From contig JAYWFU010000017.1 of NCBI GenBank assembly GCA_043778625.1, positions 1 to 33,614 of the forward strand: a stretch of DNA of 33,614 bases, read 5' to 3'. Source of the DNA: JACMRI01 sp043778625. GTDB taxonomy: Bacteria; Bacteroidota; Bacteroidia; UBA4408. Position numbers and translations under genes: made by a program. The notes below the pieces were generated by a model. The model did no database searches. It saw only the letters and a program-made list of their open reading frames with translations, and was not told the origin of the DNA. Positions 16,362 through 23,974 of this stretch are shown one piece after another (position 1 is the first letter of the stretch; every line of letters starts with the position of its first letter).

Positions 16362-17666
16362 ATTAATCAATGGTGTAAAACACACTCCGTTAATCCCCAA
16401 CAACCCCTGCTAATAGCGGTTAGCGGAGGGGTAGATAGTATGGTGCTTTTACATTTATTACACACCAACGGCAATGCTATTAGTGTAGCACATTGTAACT
16501 TTGAATTAAGGGGTGCGGAGTCCGACGGCGACCAAGCCTTAGTACAACAATTTTGCGCACACTATAACATACCATTTTTTGTAACTCAGTTTGACGTGCC
16601 TACCTACATAGCACAACATAAAATAGGCACACAAGAGGCGGCACGTAACCTGCGTTATACTTGGTTTAACAGCCTTTGTATCCAACATACTATTAATCAT
16701 ATTGCAGTAGCGCACAACGCTAACGATCAGGCTGAAACGCTACTATACAAACTTGCACGAGGCACTGGTTTTAATGGCTTACAAGGCATGCAAACTATTA
16801 ATGGCACTGTAATTCGCCCATTGCTAGCAGTGCACAGAGATGATATAGAAACCTATGCACAACAACACAGCGTACCCTACCGTACTGATAGCAGTAATAA
16901 TAGCGATAAATATGCCCGCAATTACATTAGGCACAACGCGCTACCTGCTTTACAACACGTAAATAAGCAGGCTGTAGCACACCTGTGCCAAACGGCTAAC
17001 TACGCACAACAAGCCAACGCCATTATTAACGAGGCAGTACAAAAACTACTTCCGTTAATAATAACCGTATTGCCTAATTACGTGCTAAGTATTGATTATA
17101 CTGCGTTGCAAGCACACACACAACAACACATAGCGTATTTATATTACGTATTAATACCCTACAACTTAACAACAACACAACACAATAATTTACTACACGC
17201 CTTAATTAACGAGCAAAGCGGCGCTTTTTTCCAAACCTCAACACACTTACTGTGCACACATAATGGTTGTATACATACGCTTGAAATAAACAAAATATAT
17301 GTAGTTAATACTGTATTAAACAACACTTGCAACGTAACCAACGGTAGCGGTAATGTTATAGCACAAGCAGTAGTAAACGATGCAATTGCTACTAATTATT
17401 GTAATGCCAATGCCTTTACCCAGCCTTTACAATTACGTAATTGGCAAGCTGGCGACACTATTGACCCTTTGGGAATGAAAGGAAAAACCAAATTAGTATC
17501 AGATATTCTCACGGATAAAAAACAATCAGTAGTGCAAAAAAAACAAGTGTTAGTCCTCCTTTCGGGTAGTAAACTTGTATTTGTAATAAATGTATGCACC
17601 GCACATTGGGCTCGCGTAATTTCGGCGGAACAAAAAATATTTTCGTTAGATGTGGTTACGTGTTAA
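16362..17666 (+). CDS. tilS: tRNA(Ile)-lysidine synthase TilS, with non-canonical start
   Basis: TilS adds lysine to C34 of tRNA(Ile2), changing both its codon reading and charging; it is normally essential. The first ATG in frame (16440) lies after the ATP-binding PP-loop SGGVDS and would remove it. The frame is open upstream to a stop at 16335-16337, and LLIAVSGGVDSMVLL is readable from 16407 on. No ATG, GTG or TTG exists between, so translation must start at ATT 16362 (34 codons would precede about residue 26-31, where the loop falls) or at ATA 16341. I chose ATT, which gives 434 residues. Other signatures are HCNFELRGAESD, AHNANDQAETLLYKLARGTG, DSSNNSDKYARNYIRH and the C-terminal domain LRNWQAGDTIDPLGMKGKTK. 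A missing base near the start is the main alternative. It begins 29 bp after the LolA-like gene. Confidence 0.9.
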   Translation: MNQWCKTHSVNPQQPLLIAVSGGVDSMVLLHLLHTNGNAISVAHCNFELRGAESDGDQALVQQFCAHYNIPFFVTQFDVPTYIAQHKIGTQEAARNLRYTWFNSLCIQHTINHIAVAHNANDQAETLLYKLARGTGFNGLQGMQTINGTVIRPLLAVHRDDIETYAQQHSVPYRTDSSNNSDKYARNYIRHNALPALQHVNKQAVAHLCQTANYAQQANAIINEAVQKLLPLIITVLPNYVLSIDYTALQAHTQQHIAYLYYVLIPYNLTTTQHNNLLHALINEQSGAFFQTSTHLLCTHNGCIHTLEINKIYVVNTVLNNTCNVTNGSGNVIAQAVVNDAIATNYCNANAFTQPLQLRNWQAGDTIDPLGMKGKTKLVSDILTDKKQSVVQKKQVLVLLSGSKLVFVINVCTAHWARVISAEQKIFSLDVVTC

Positions 17667-17733
17667 AAAAATAAGTAATTTCAAATTTCATCTTTTACAT
17701 TCAATTTATTAATTTATTAAACTCGATAACGCC

Positions 17734-18027
17734 ATGGAAACTACTCGTAAGGTCATTATTATAGACAAAGAAAACGTTGCCGATTTATCATTTCCTGCGG
17801 CAGATGTACTCACCAATGAAGAAGAAATTGTACAGCGCAAACTCGACGCCGAACGCGCTACATTACTAGGAAATAACGAGCACGCTAAAGTGAAAATAGT
17901 GTTTGAAGACGACGTAAATACGAAGCAAATTGAAACTACTATTTGGGGTACTACTGACAAGCGTATTATATTAAAAGGTGGCATGGTTATTCCACTACAT
18001 CGTATACTCGAAATTAAGTACATTTAA
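17734..18027 (+). CDS. Small conserved-looking protein of unknown function
   Basis: A 97-residue, probably cytosolic protein without signal or membrane segment. It has a strand-rich start (RKVIIIDKENVADLSF), a charged helix (EEEIVQRKLDAERATLLGN), a strand KVKIVFEDDV, and an end with TTIWGTTDKRIILKGGMVIP and HRILEIKYI. I do not recognise a named family, though the end resembles beta-rich small-domain proteins in which a last strand reads LKGG..IPLHRI. It lies 24 bp before lemA on the same strand and may be cotranscribed. Codon usage looks normal for the window. Confidence 0.7.
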   Translation: METTRKVIIIDKENVADLSFPAADVLTNEEEIVQRKLDAERATLLGNNEHAKVKIVFEDDVNTKQIETTIWGTTDKRIILKGGMVIPLHRILEIKYI

Positions 18028-18051
18028 CTAATAACATTATTAATAATACCA

Positions 18052-18630
18052 ATGAACAAATTAAAAACAATTGCTCTGGCACTTACAACGGTTTCGTTAT
18101 TAAGTAGCTGTGGCTACAATAGCATTATAGAGAAAGACGAACGCGCTAAAGGTGCGTGGGCACAAGTTGAAAACGCTTACCAGCGTCGTTCTGATTTAAT
18201 ACCCAACTTAGTAAATACCGTAAAGGGTGTTGCCGAATTTGAAAAAAGCACATTACAAGCCGTAGTTGAAGCACGTGCTAAAGCAACAAGTATAACCATT
18301 GATCCAAGCAAAGCTACTGAACAAGATTATAAGCGATTTGAAGAAGCGCAGGACGGAATAAAAGGTGCGTTATCAAAATTAATGATGGTAACTGAAAACT
18401 ATCCTCAACTACGAGCTACCGAAAATTTTAAGGAGCTACAGTCGCAACTAGAAGGTACCGAAAACCGTATAGCTGTGGAGCGTAACAACTTTAACACCGC
18501 TACCGAGGACTATAACGCCTACTTGCGCAAGTTTCCTACTAACTTAACGGCAAGTATGTTTAGCTTTGCTCCTAAGGCTTACTTTAAAGCCACTGCTGGC
18601 AGTGAAAAAGCTCCAGAAGTAAAGTTTTAA
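18052..18630 (+). CDS. lemA: LemA family lipoprotein
   Basis: A 192-residue LemA-family protein: a single N-terminal signal, then a four-helix bundle facing the periplasm or exterior. Family signatures are plain: AWAQVENAYQRRSDLIPNLV (residues about 37-56), VEARAKATSI, MMVTENYPQLRA, LEGTENRIAVERNNFN, and the ending with YLRKFPTNLTASMF. Here the N-terminal segment is a lipoprotein signal (lipobox LLSSC, Cys about residue 20). LemA is often followed by TPM-domain (YgcG) genes; none is present here. Its biological role is not settled. A strong terminator follows. Confidence 0.93.
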   Translation: MNKLKTIALALTTVSLLSSCGYNSIIEKDERAKGAWAQVENAYQRRSDLIPNLVNTVKGVAEFEKSTLQAVVEARAKATSITIDPSKATEQDYKRFEEAQDGIKGALSKLMMVTENYPQLRATENFKELQSQLEGTENRIAVERNNFNTATEDYNAYLRKFPTNLTASMFSFAPKAYFKATAGSEKAPEVKF

Positions 18631-18649
18631 TACCTCATAAATATTCTAC

Positions 18650-18687
18650 AAAAAAAGCCTGCTAAAATAATTAGCAGGCTTTTTTTA
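18650..18687 (+). terminator. Intrinsic terminator after lemA (bidirectional)
   Basis: AGCCTGCTAA (18656-18665) and TTAGCAGGCT (18671-18680) pair perfectly around AATAA, with an A-tract before and a T-tract after. It would end transcription from lemA on the plus strand and also from the small lipoprotein gene on the minus strand. Confidence 0.88.
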
Positions 18688-18726
18688 TATACTTATTTTT
18701 TAGTACTATTCTATACATTTAATAAA

Positions 18727-18966
18727 TTATTCTTTTTTACCACGTACACAAGTTACATTACCGGTTACATCAAAAGCGTTGTGCATACGCTCTTCTTCAA
18801 ATTTAACAGCGTTATTATCACCACATAATTGTGGATGTGTATAACTGGTGTTACCGTCTTTATCTTTGGTAAAATAATCAACCTTGCACTTAGTGCATTT
18901 TTTGCAAGCGGTTGCCCCAATCATTAATGTTGTTAATGCACAACCTAAAAGGATATATTTTTTCAT
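18727..18966 (-). CDS. Small cysteine-rich lipoprotein of unknown function
   Basis: A 79-residue probable lipoprotein. The signal MKKYILLGCALTTLMIGATA leads to a lipobox (GATAC, Cys 21) directly followed by KKCTKCK, so the mature N-terminus has C-x2-C-x2-C. Two more cysteines occur further on (QLCGDN and NVTCVRG). This pattern suggests disulfides or metal binding, but I recognise no family. In many Bacteroidota similar small lipoproteins of the type CKKCTKC... are found singly. A promoter-like TATATTTG lies 28 bases upstream. It converges with lemA on a shared terminator. Confidence 0.75.
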   Translation of the reverse strand: MKKYILLGCALTTLMIGATACKKCTKCKVDYFTKDKDGNTSYTHPQLCGDNNAVKFEEERMHNAFDVTGNVTCVRGKKE

Positions 18967-18993
18967 TGTAGTTTTAATTATTTAATTTATTTT

Positions 18994-19001
18994 CAAATAT
19001 A
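18994..19001 (-). promoter_or_regulatory. TATATTTG -7 promoter box for the small lipoprotein
   Basis: CAAATATA on the plus strand is TATATTTG on the minus strand. Twenty bases further upstream the minus strand reads ATTGG, a partial match to the -33 TTTG element. Confidence 0.5.
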
Positions 19002-19173
19002 TAACATATCATTAATTTAAACCAATTTAATTTTGTGTAAATTAATAACTGGTCATTTTTAAGTGTGTTTTGTGTAAACTGGAATAATTTCTTTAGCCCT
19101 GCATTTGTAGTACTATGCTTAGTTATTTTACCTCCACCATAAATTTAATACTAAAATGCATTTTCTTCGTTGG

Positions 19174-19215
19174 TTTTACATGATAGGCAAGAGTATTATT
19201 GCCTATCATGTAAAA
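19174..19215 (-). terminator. 17-bp perfect inverted repeat after the YiiX-like gene
   Basis: TTTTACATGATAGGCAA (19174-19190) and TTGCCTATCATGTAAAA (19199-19215) are perfect inverted copies with an 8-nt loop, 13 bases past the stop codon of the minus-strand gene. On that strand the right arm ends in AAAA and no T-tract follows, so a terminator role is only likely from position. It is the longest perfect stem in the window. Confidence 0.5.
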
Positions 19216-19227
19216 CAATTAATTCAA

Positions 19228-19905
19228 CTACTCCAAAAATTCTAAATGTTTGCTACGGCTTATTCCACCTGGGTTACACCCCATAAACCCTTCAGGGATA
19301 GGTATATCTAACGCTCCATAATAAGTTACCCATGCTGGAAAAAATTGTTGAGTAGCAGGGTCTTTAAACGTCATGGGTTCAAGCTCAAAAAAATCTTTTT
19401 TATTATTAGCCTCGTAAAAGGCACGATACATTAATTCGCTACAATATAATTTATCATCGCCCATAATATAGTAGCTGTCGTACGGAGTACCTACATAGCT
19501 CAATGCCACGGTTACAGCACGTTGCGCAAGGTTGCTATAGTGGTTTTTTACACGAGCTATTTTTATTTTTGGTTTGCCCGCAGCATCAGCACTTCGGTTA
19601 ATAAACGCTTGATAGGGAGTAAGTAGTACGCCTTTGCCAATGGCTTCAATAACGTACAGGCTGTCGTTGCGCCAATAGCACAAGCCCATGTGGCTAAAGC
19701 TATTACCGTGGTGGCTTATAGTTACTTTTTCAATAGCGTCGCACAAGTCGCCACAGTCCATATCTTGAAACACCAAGTACCCAGTTTTAATAGCATTAAC
19801 GTTAGTTTGCGCTGTTGAATTGAAGGTAATAAACAAAGTAATTAATAGCGTATTACACAGCTTTATTAAGCCGTTGTGAATTATAAACTCGTTCATGTTC
19901 AACAA
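19228..19905 (-). CDS. YiiX/YebB-like permuted papain-fold cysteine hydrolase
   Basis: A 225-residue exported protein resembling the YiiX family of circularly permuted NlpC/P60 (papain-like) enzymes, which cleave or bind amide-type substrates in the envelope. A hydrophobic segment at residues 14-32 acts as signal. Mature features in the permuted order are GYLVFQDMDCGDLCDAIE, the His-bearing SHMGLCYW, VIEAIGKGV with the acidic residue, and the Cys-bearing LYCSELMYRAF towards the middle-end. All three expected catalytic residues are therefore present. A C-terminal GCNPGG segment is common in this group. The start at 19905 is followed three codons later by another Met. The gene ends a possible operon with the TonB-type barrel gene 58 bp upstream; substrate unknown. 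Confidence 0.82.
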   Translation of the reverse strand: MLNMNEFIIHNGLIKLCNTLLITLFITFNSTAQTNVNAIKTGYLVFQDMDCGDLCDAIEKVTISHHGNSFSHMGLCYWRNDSLYVIEAIGKGVLLTPYQAFINRSADAAGKPKIKIARVKNHYSNLAQRAVTVALSYVGTPYDSYYIMGDDKLYCSELMYRAFYEANNKKDFFELEPMTFKDPATQQFFPAWVTYYGALDIPIPEGFMGCNPGGISRSKHLEFLE

Positions 19906-19963
19906 TAGTTATGTGTTATAAATAGAGGTGTTTTTCTAACTAATAAATTATAAATTACTATTG

Positions 19964-22423
19964 TTAAAAAGCATCGCCGCCACCGCCTTGTTGCTCGTCG
20001 CGGGTGGTAATTCGTTTGCGTTTTGTAATGTCATCGTTTCCTAATTTAATAGTGAGTGTTGCAAATAATATGCGGCTTTCGCGCTTGCGATAATTACTAG
20101 TTACAAAGTTAGTACCCGCAGCTTTTATTTTAAAATATTGTGTGTTGGTTATATCGCTGTAGTTAAGGGTAATATTGGCTTTGTTTTTCCAAAAATCGTA
20201 CTTGGCACTAATACCAGCTATGTTGGCGGGTTGTATTATACCTTGCGCATTAAACATGGGGGTGTTGTAGTTGCCATTAAACTGAAACTGCAATACCTTA
20301 GTAGCACTATACGACACCGAAAGTTTATTATTACTAATTATACCTTGCTTACTAAAGGCATTGCCCTGCACCGTTGATTTTACTTGTGCGTAATATGTGT
20401 TACTATTAATGCTTATAGTGGTTTTAGGGATAGCCGTTATGCGCAATGAGGCATCAATACCTGAGTTGTACGTACCATCAATATTAGCAAGCGTAACATA
20501 GGTAACGCCTTTATTATCAGTACTTATTAAGCGGTTAAATGGGTTTTGTAGCAACCGATAATAGCCCACGGCCGAATAACTAAATGCGTTGTAAGTAGTG
20601 TTTAACGTGGCTTCAAACGAATTAATAAATTCAGGTTTTAATAACGGATTACCTACACGTAAGCTGGTAGGGTCATCGTATTCAGGGAAGGGGTTTAGCT
20701 GGTCGGCACTAGGGCGACGAATACGACGGCTATAACTAGCACCAATAGTTGATTTTTTAACTACCTTACTTAAAAACAACGACGGAAATAAATTGGCTAC
20801 TTTATAACCAAATGTATTATTGTTTTTGGGCACAAGTAAGTTTACTTGTACGTTTTCGTAGCGTGCACCAGCCATGTAGTTAATACCCTTAACAACCCCA
20901 CTAATAGTGGCATAGCCCGCATAGTTAGCATCGGTGTAGTTAAGTGCGCTACTTATTAAAGTGTCGTACACAAACCCAGTTAGACTTACGTTGTTGCTGG
21001 CGTCCAAAGCCGTTTGTGCTTTGCGTGTGCTAAACTTAAGTCCCGTTTCAAGTTTTACGTTGTCCGAAAATTTATTACTATAATCAGTTTGCGCTTGTAC
21101 TAATTGTGTACTTAGTAAGTTGGCTAAATTGGTAATAGTACCTGGTGCGCTGCTACGATTATCATACACCGATGCGTTGTTGCTATACAAGTTATCGTAG
21201 CTGGCATCAACAGTAAAAAAACTTTTATTTTCCTTAATGTCGTGGCGGTACTGTGTAGCAGTATTCCAATTTTTCATAATAACATTGCCTGTATTGTAAC
21301 GATTAAAACTACTTAATAACGAATCGTTTTGATTGCTAAAATTATAATTAATTACCTCTTGGCTTTTGTTAACGTTATGCACACCACTAGCTGATAAAAA
21401 TAATTGGTCTTTGCGTGTGAGTGTTATATCAGTAGTAATGCGCCCGCTCGTTACTTGCAATTGACGTTCGCTACTGTTGTACTGCAACATGTGTAATTGT
21501 TGCGCTGGGTTAATTTGTGTAACACGGTCAAGGTCGCCGTAACCAAAGGTAGGACGGTTACTATAATTAGCCGATGTACCCACGGCGATCCATTTATTTT
21601 TATAATTATAACTTGCTGCACCTGTATATTTATTTACCGTAAATGATTTATCGGCTTGTCTACTGCCTGCGCCAACAGCCACAGTGCCAAAGTGACCAGG
21701 GGTTTGGTTTTTCTTTAACACAATATTTATTATACCATTAGTACCGTCAGCATCAAAGCGTGCTGATGGATTAGTAATTACTTCAATTTGCTCAATGGAA
21801 CTGGCTTGTATTTGGCTTAATAAACTTTGTTTGTCAGCACCACTTAATGCTGTTGGCTTACCGTTAATAAGAATAGTAACATTAGCACCACCACGTAGGT
21901 TAAGGTTACCATCGCTATCAAATGTTACTGAAGGTACGTTTTGCAATACGTTTTCGGCAGTGCCACTTGCAGCATTCAAATCTTTGGTAACGTTATACAC
22001 CTTGCGATCAATTTTATTTTCTACCACTTCTTTTTCGGCAACAATATCAATAGTTTTTAGATTTTTAGATTTTTGCCTAAGAGTTATGTCTCGTAAAAAT
22101 AATTCACGATGTTGTGCATCTATCACAATAGTATCAGATGCATATTTGTCGTAACCAATAAAATCAGCATTCACAAAGTATTTACCATAGTTTATCGTTA
22201 CACTAAAAAAGCCTTGTTCGTTGGTGGTAGCTCCGTCAACTAATTTGTTAGTAAGCACATCAATTAATTTAACGGTAGCAAACTCCACTGGAGCGTTAGT
22301 GGTAACGTCAGTAACTTTGCCTGCTACGCGCCCTTTATTATCAGGTAGTTCGGCTTGTTGTGGGCGTTGTGCTATAACAAATTGTGGCACAACTAATGTG
22401 AGTAAAATAATAAGTGTACGCAT
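19964..22423 (-). CDS. TonB-dependent receptor-like outer-membrane beta-barrel protein with carboxypeptidase-regulatory domain
   Basis: An 819-residue outer-membrane protein. After the signal peptide (ending VIAQ) a carboxypeptidase-regulatory-like beta domain spans about 28-115 (GRVAGKVTDVTTNAPVEFAT, YFVNADFIGYDKY). A plug domain follows at about 140-235: AENVLQNVPSVTFDSDGNLN, LRGGANVTILINGKP, IEQIEVITNPSARFDADG, GIINIVLKK. The rest is a strand-rich barrel of the outer-membrane beta-barrel family 3 type, ending in ATLTIKLGND and then a basic and Gly-rich tail (GGGGDAF). No aromatic C-terminal barrel signature other than the final Phe is seen. There is no SusD neighbour, so it is not a typical Sus pair; ligand unknown. 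TATATTTG at 22457-22464 probably drives it and perhaps the YiiX-like gene downstream. Confidence 0.9.
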   Translation of the reverse strand: MRTLIILLTLVVPQFVIAQRPQQAELPDNKGRVAGKVTDVTTNAPVEFATVKLIDVLTNKLVDGATTNEQGFFSVTINYGKYFVNADFIGYDKYASDTIVIDAQHRELFLRDITLRQKSKNLKTIDIVAEKEVVENKIDRKVYNVTKDLNAASGTAENVLQNVPSVTFDSDGNLNLRGGANVTILINGKPTALSGADKQSLLSQIQASSIEQIEVITNPSARFDADGTNGIINIVLKKNQTPGHFGTVAVGAGSRQADKSFTVNKYTGAASYNYKNKWIAVGTSANYSNRPTFGYGDLDRVTQINPAQQLHMLQYNSSERQLQVTSGRITTDITLTRKDQLFLSASGVHNVNKSQEVINYNFSNQNDSLLSSFNRYNTGNVIMKNWNTATQYRHDIKENKSFFTVDASYDNLYSNNASVYDNRSSAPGTITNLANLLSTQLVQAQTDYSNKFSDNVKLETGLKFSTRKAQTALDASNNVSLTGFVYDTLISSALNYTDANYAGYATISGVVKGINYMAGARYENVQVNLLVPKNNNTFGYKVANLFPSLFLSKVVKKSTIGASYSRRIRRPSADQLNPFPEYDDPTSLRVGNPLLKPEFINSFEATLNTTYNAFSYSAVGYYRLLQNPFNRLISTDNKGVTYVTLANIDGTYNSGIDASLRITAIPKTTISINSNTYYAQVKSTVQGNAFSKQGIISNNKLSVSYSATKVLQFQFNGNYNTPMFNAQGIIQPANIAGISAKYDFWKNKANITLNYSDITNTQYFKIKAAGTNFVTSNYRKRESRILFATLTIKLGNDDITKRKRITTRDEQQGGGGDAF

Positions 22424-22456
22424 TGTAGAGTGTAATTTTTGTGTAGAAATTAATTA

Positions 22457-22464
22457 CAAATATA
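22457..22464 (-). promoter_or_regulatory. TATATTTG -7 promoter box for the TonB-type receptor gene
   Basis: CAAATATA on the plus strand, 33 bases before the start codon on the minus strand. No TTTG is found at the expected -33 position. Confidence 0.5.
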
Positions 22465-22527
22465 GATGTAATTTAAAACGCTTGTACTTCAATTTTTGAA
22501 CCAAAAAACATTACTATGACGCGTTAA

Positions 22528-23826
22528 TTACTCCACTTGCGTTAATGCAATTTTGTAAGTAGCTAATACTCGTTCACGTGCAAATTTATGATCAACAATT
22601 GGTTTCGGATATTTGAATACTTGTTCTACTTCAGGTATCCATTTTTTAATATAAGTAAGTTTAGCATCAAATTTTTTGGTTTGTGCATCAGGGCTAAACA
22701 CTCTAAAATATGGTGCAGCATCGCAGCCACTACCCGCCGCCCATTGCCAGCCGCCTACATTGGAACTTAGGTCAAAATCAAGTAGTTTCTCAGCAAAATA
22801 ACGCTCGCCCCAACGCCAATCAATTAGCAAATGTTTGGTTAAAAAACTTGCCGTAATCATACGTACACGGTTGTGCATAAAACCTGTGGCGTTCAACTCT
22901 CGCATACCTGCATCCACTATTGGGTAGCCCGTATTTCCTGAGCACCAAGCTGCGAATTCAGCCTCGTTGTTGCGCCAGAGTATACGGTCGTAAGCGGGTT
23001 TAACGGCTTTAGTTGCGCTGTGCGGAAAGTGATATAGTATCATGGCGTAAAAGTCGCGCCAAATAAGCTCATTGAGCCATGTTACGCTAAGAGGTGTAGC
23101 TAGCCTCGCTAATTGCCTAATACTTACGGTGCCAAAACGTAAGTGTACACTCAGTTTTGATGTACCTGCAATGGCCGGAAAATCACGCTGGGCGGAGTAG
23201 TTACGTATTAGACTTTCGTTCCAACTCACAGAGGGTAGCGTAATTGTACTTTTGTCAAACCCAATATTCGCAAGGCTTAGCAATGCAATGGGTTGTTGTT
23301 GAATAAAATTACCAAAATATTTTTCGGTAGGGTAAGCTTTTAAATAATAATCAGTAATTGTTTTTTTCCACTTATTGGCGTAGGGTGTAAACACGGTGTA
23401 AGCGGTGCCATCGTCCTTGGTTACTTCGTTTTTTTCAAATATTACGTGGTCTTTATACGTATTAAATTTAATGTGATGTTGAGCTAGTAGGGTTGCTATT
23501 GCACCATCTCTCTCGTGCGCATACGGCTCGTAATCGTGGTTAGTGTACACCGCCGTAACTTGTTCCGTAGCCAATTGTGCAAACACATTGTGTGGCGTAT
23601 CGTAAAACACCCGCAAGCTACTTCCATTACTTATTAACTGTTGTTGTAATGCTTGTAATGCGTTGTGTATAAAAGTTATACGAGCATCGTCCTTATTAGT
23701 TAATTTATCTAAAATAGTTTTGTCAAAAATAAATATGGGTTGCACATTAGTATTTTGTTGTAGTGCGTAATATAGCGCAGCGTTATCAAATAGGCGCAAA
23801 TCTCGGCGTAGCCAAACTATTGTCAT
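22528..23826 (-). CDS. phrB: Deoxyribodipyrimidine photolyase (class I CPD photolyase/cryptochrome family)
   Basis: A 432-residue flavoprotein that uses blue light to split cyclobutane pyrimidine dimers. The N-terminal antenna-binding fold starts at TIVWLRRDLRLFDNAALYYA and covers about residues 1-130. The FAD-binding domain contains GTSKLSVHLRFGTVSIRQL, LIWRDFYAMILYHFP, TGYPIVDAGMRELNATGFMH, NRVRMITASFLTKHLL and WRWGERYFAEKLLDFDLSSN, then GGWQWAAGSGCDAAPYFRVF. These include the Trp-rich electron path and FAD contact residues of the class I family. Length is slightly short of the enterobacterial protein but normal for Bacteroidota. It stands alone between two stem-loop regions. A cryptochrome function cannot be excluded, but the DNA-lesion-binding residues in WNELIWRDFY favour repair. 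Confidence 0.93.
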   Translation of the reverse strand: MTIVWLRRDLRLFDNAALYYALQQNTNVQPIFIFDKTILDKLTNKDDARITFIHNALQALQQQLISNGSSLRVFYDTPHNVFAQLATEQVTAVYTNHDYEPYAHERDGAIATLLAQHHIKFNTYKDHVIFEKNEVTKDDGTAYTVFTPYANKWKKTITDYYLKAYPTEKYFGNFIQQQPIALLSLANIGFDKSTITLPSVSWNESLIRNYSAQRDFPAIAGTSKLSVHLRFGTVSIRQLARLATPLSVTWLNELIWRDFYAMILYHFPHSATKAVKPAYDRILWRNNEAEFAAWCSGNTGYPIVDAGMRELNATGFMHNRVRMITASFLTKHLLIDWRWGERYFAEKLLDFDLSSNVGGWQWAAGSGCDAAPYFRVFSPDAQTKKFDAKLTYIKKWIPEVEQVFKYPKPIVDHKFARERVLATYKIALTQVE

Positions 23827-23897
23827 AATGGGGAAGTTTTTTTAAATTAATTGTACTACTTAATTCTATTATTAAATAAGTGTACAAAGGTTATTAA

Positions 23898-23944
23898 ATT
23901 AATTAGGGTTTACAAGAGCAACGCCCTTATAAACCCTAATTAAT
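23898..23944 (-). terminator. 15-bp stem-loop after the cytochrome/copper-domain gene
   Basis: ATTAATTAGGGTTTA (23898-23912) and TAAACCCTAATTAAT (23930-23944) are perfect inverted copies with a 17-nt loop, 30 bases past the stop codon of the minus-strand gene. There is no clean T-tract, so termination is inferred from position. Confidence 0.5.
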
Positions 23945-23974
23945 GAGTACTAAATAGTTGTACCTGTTGGTAGT

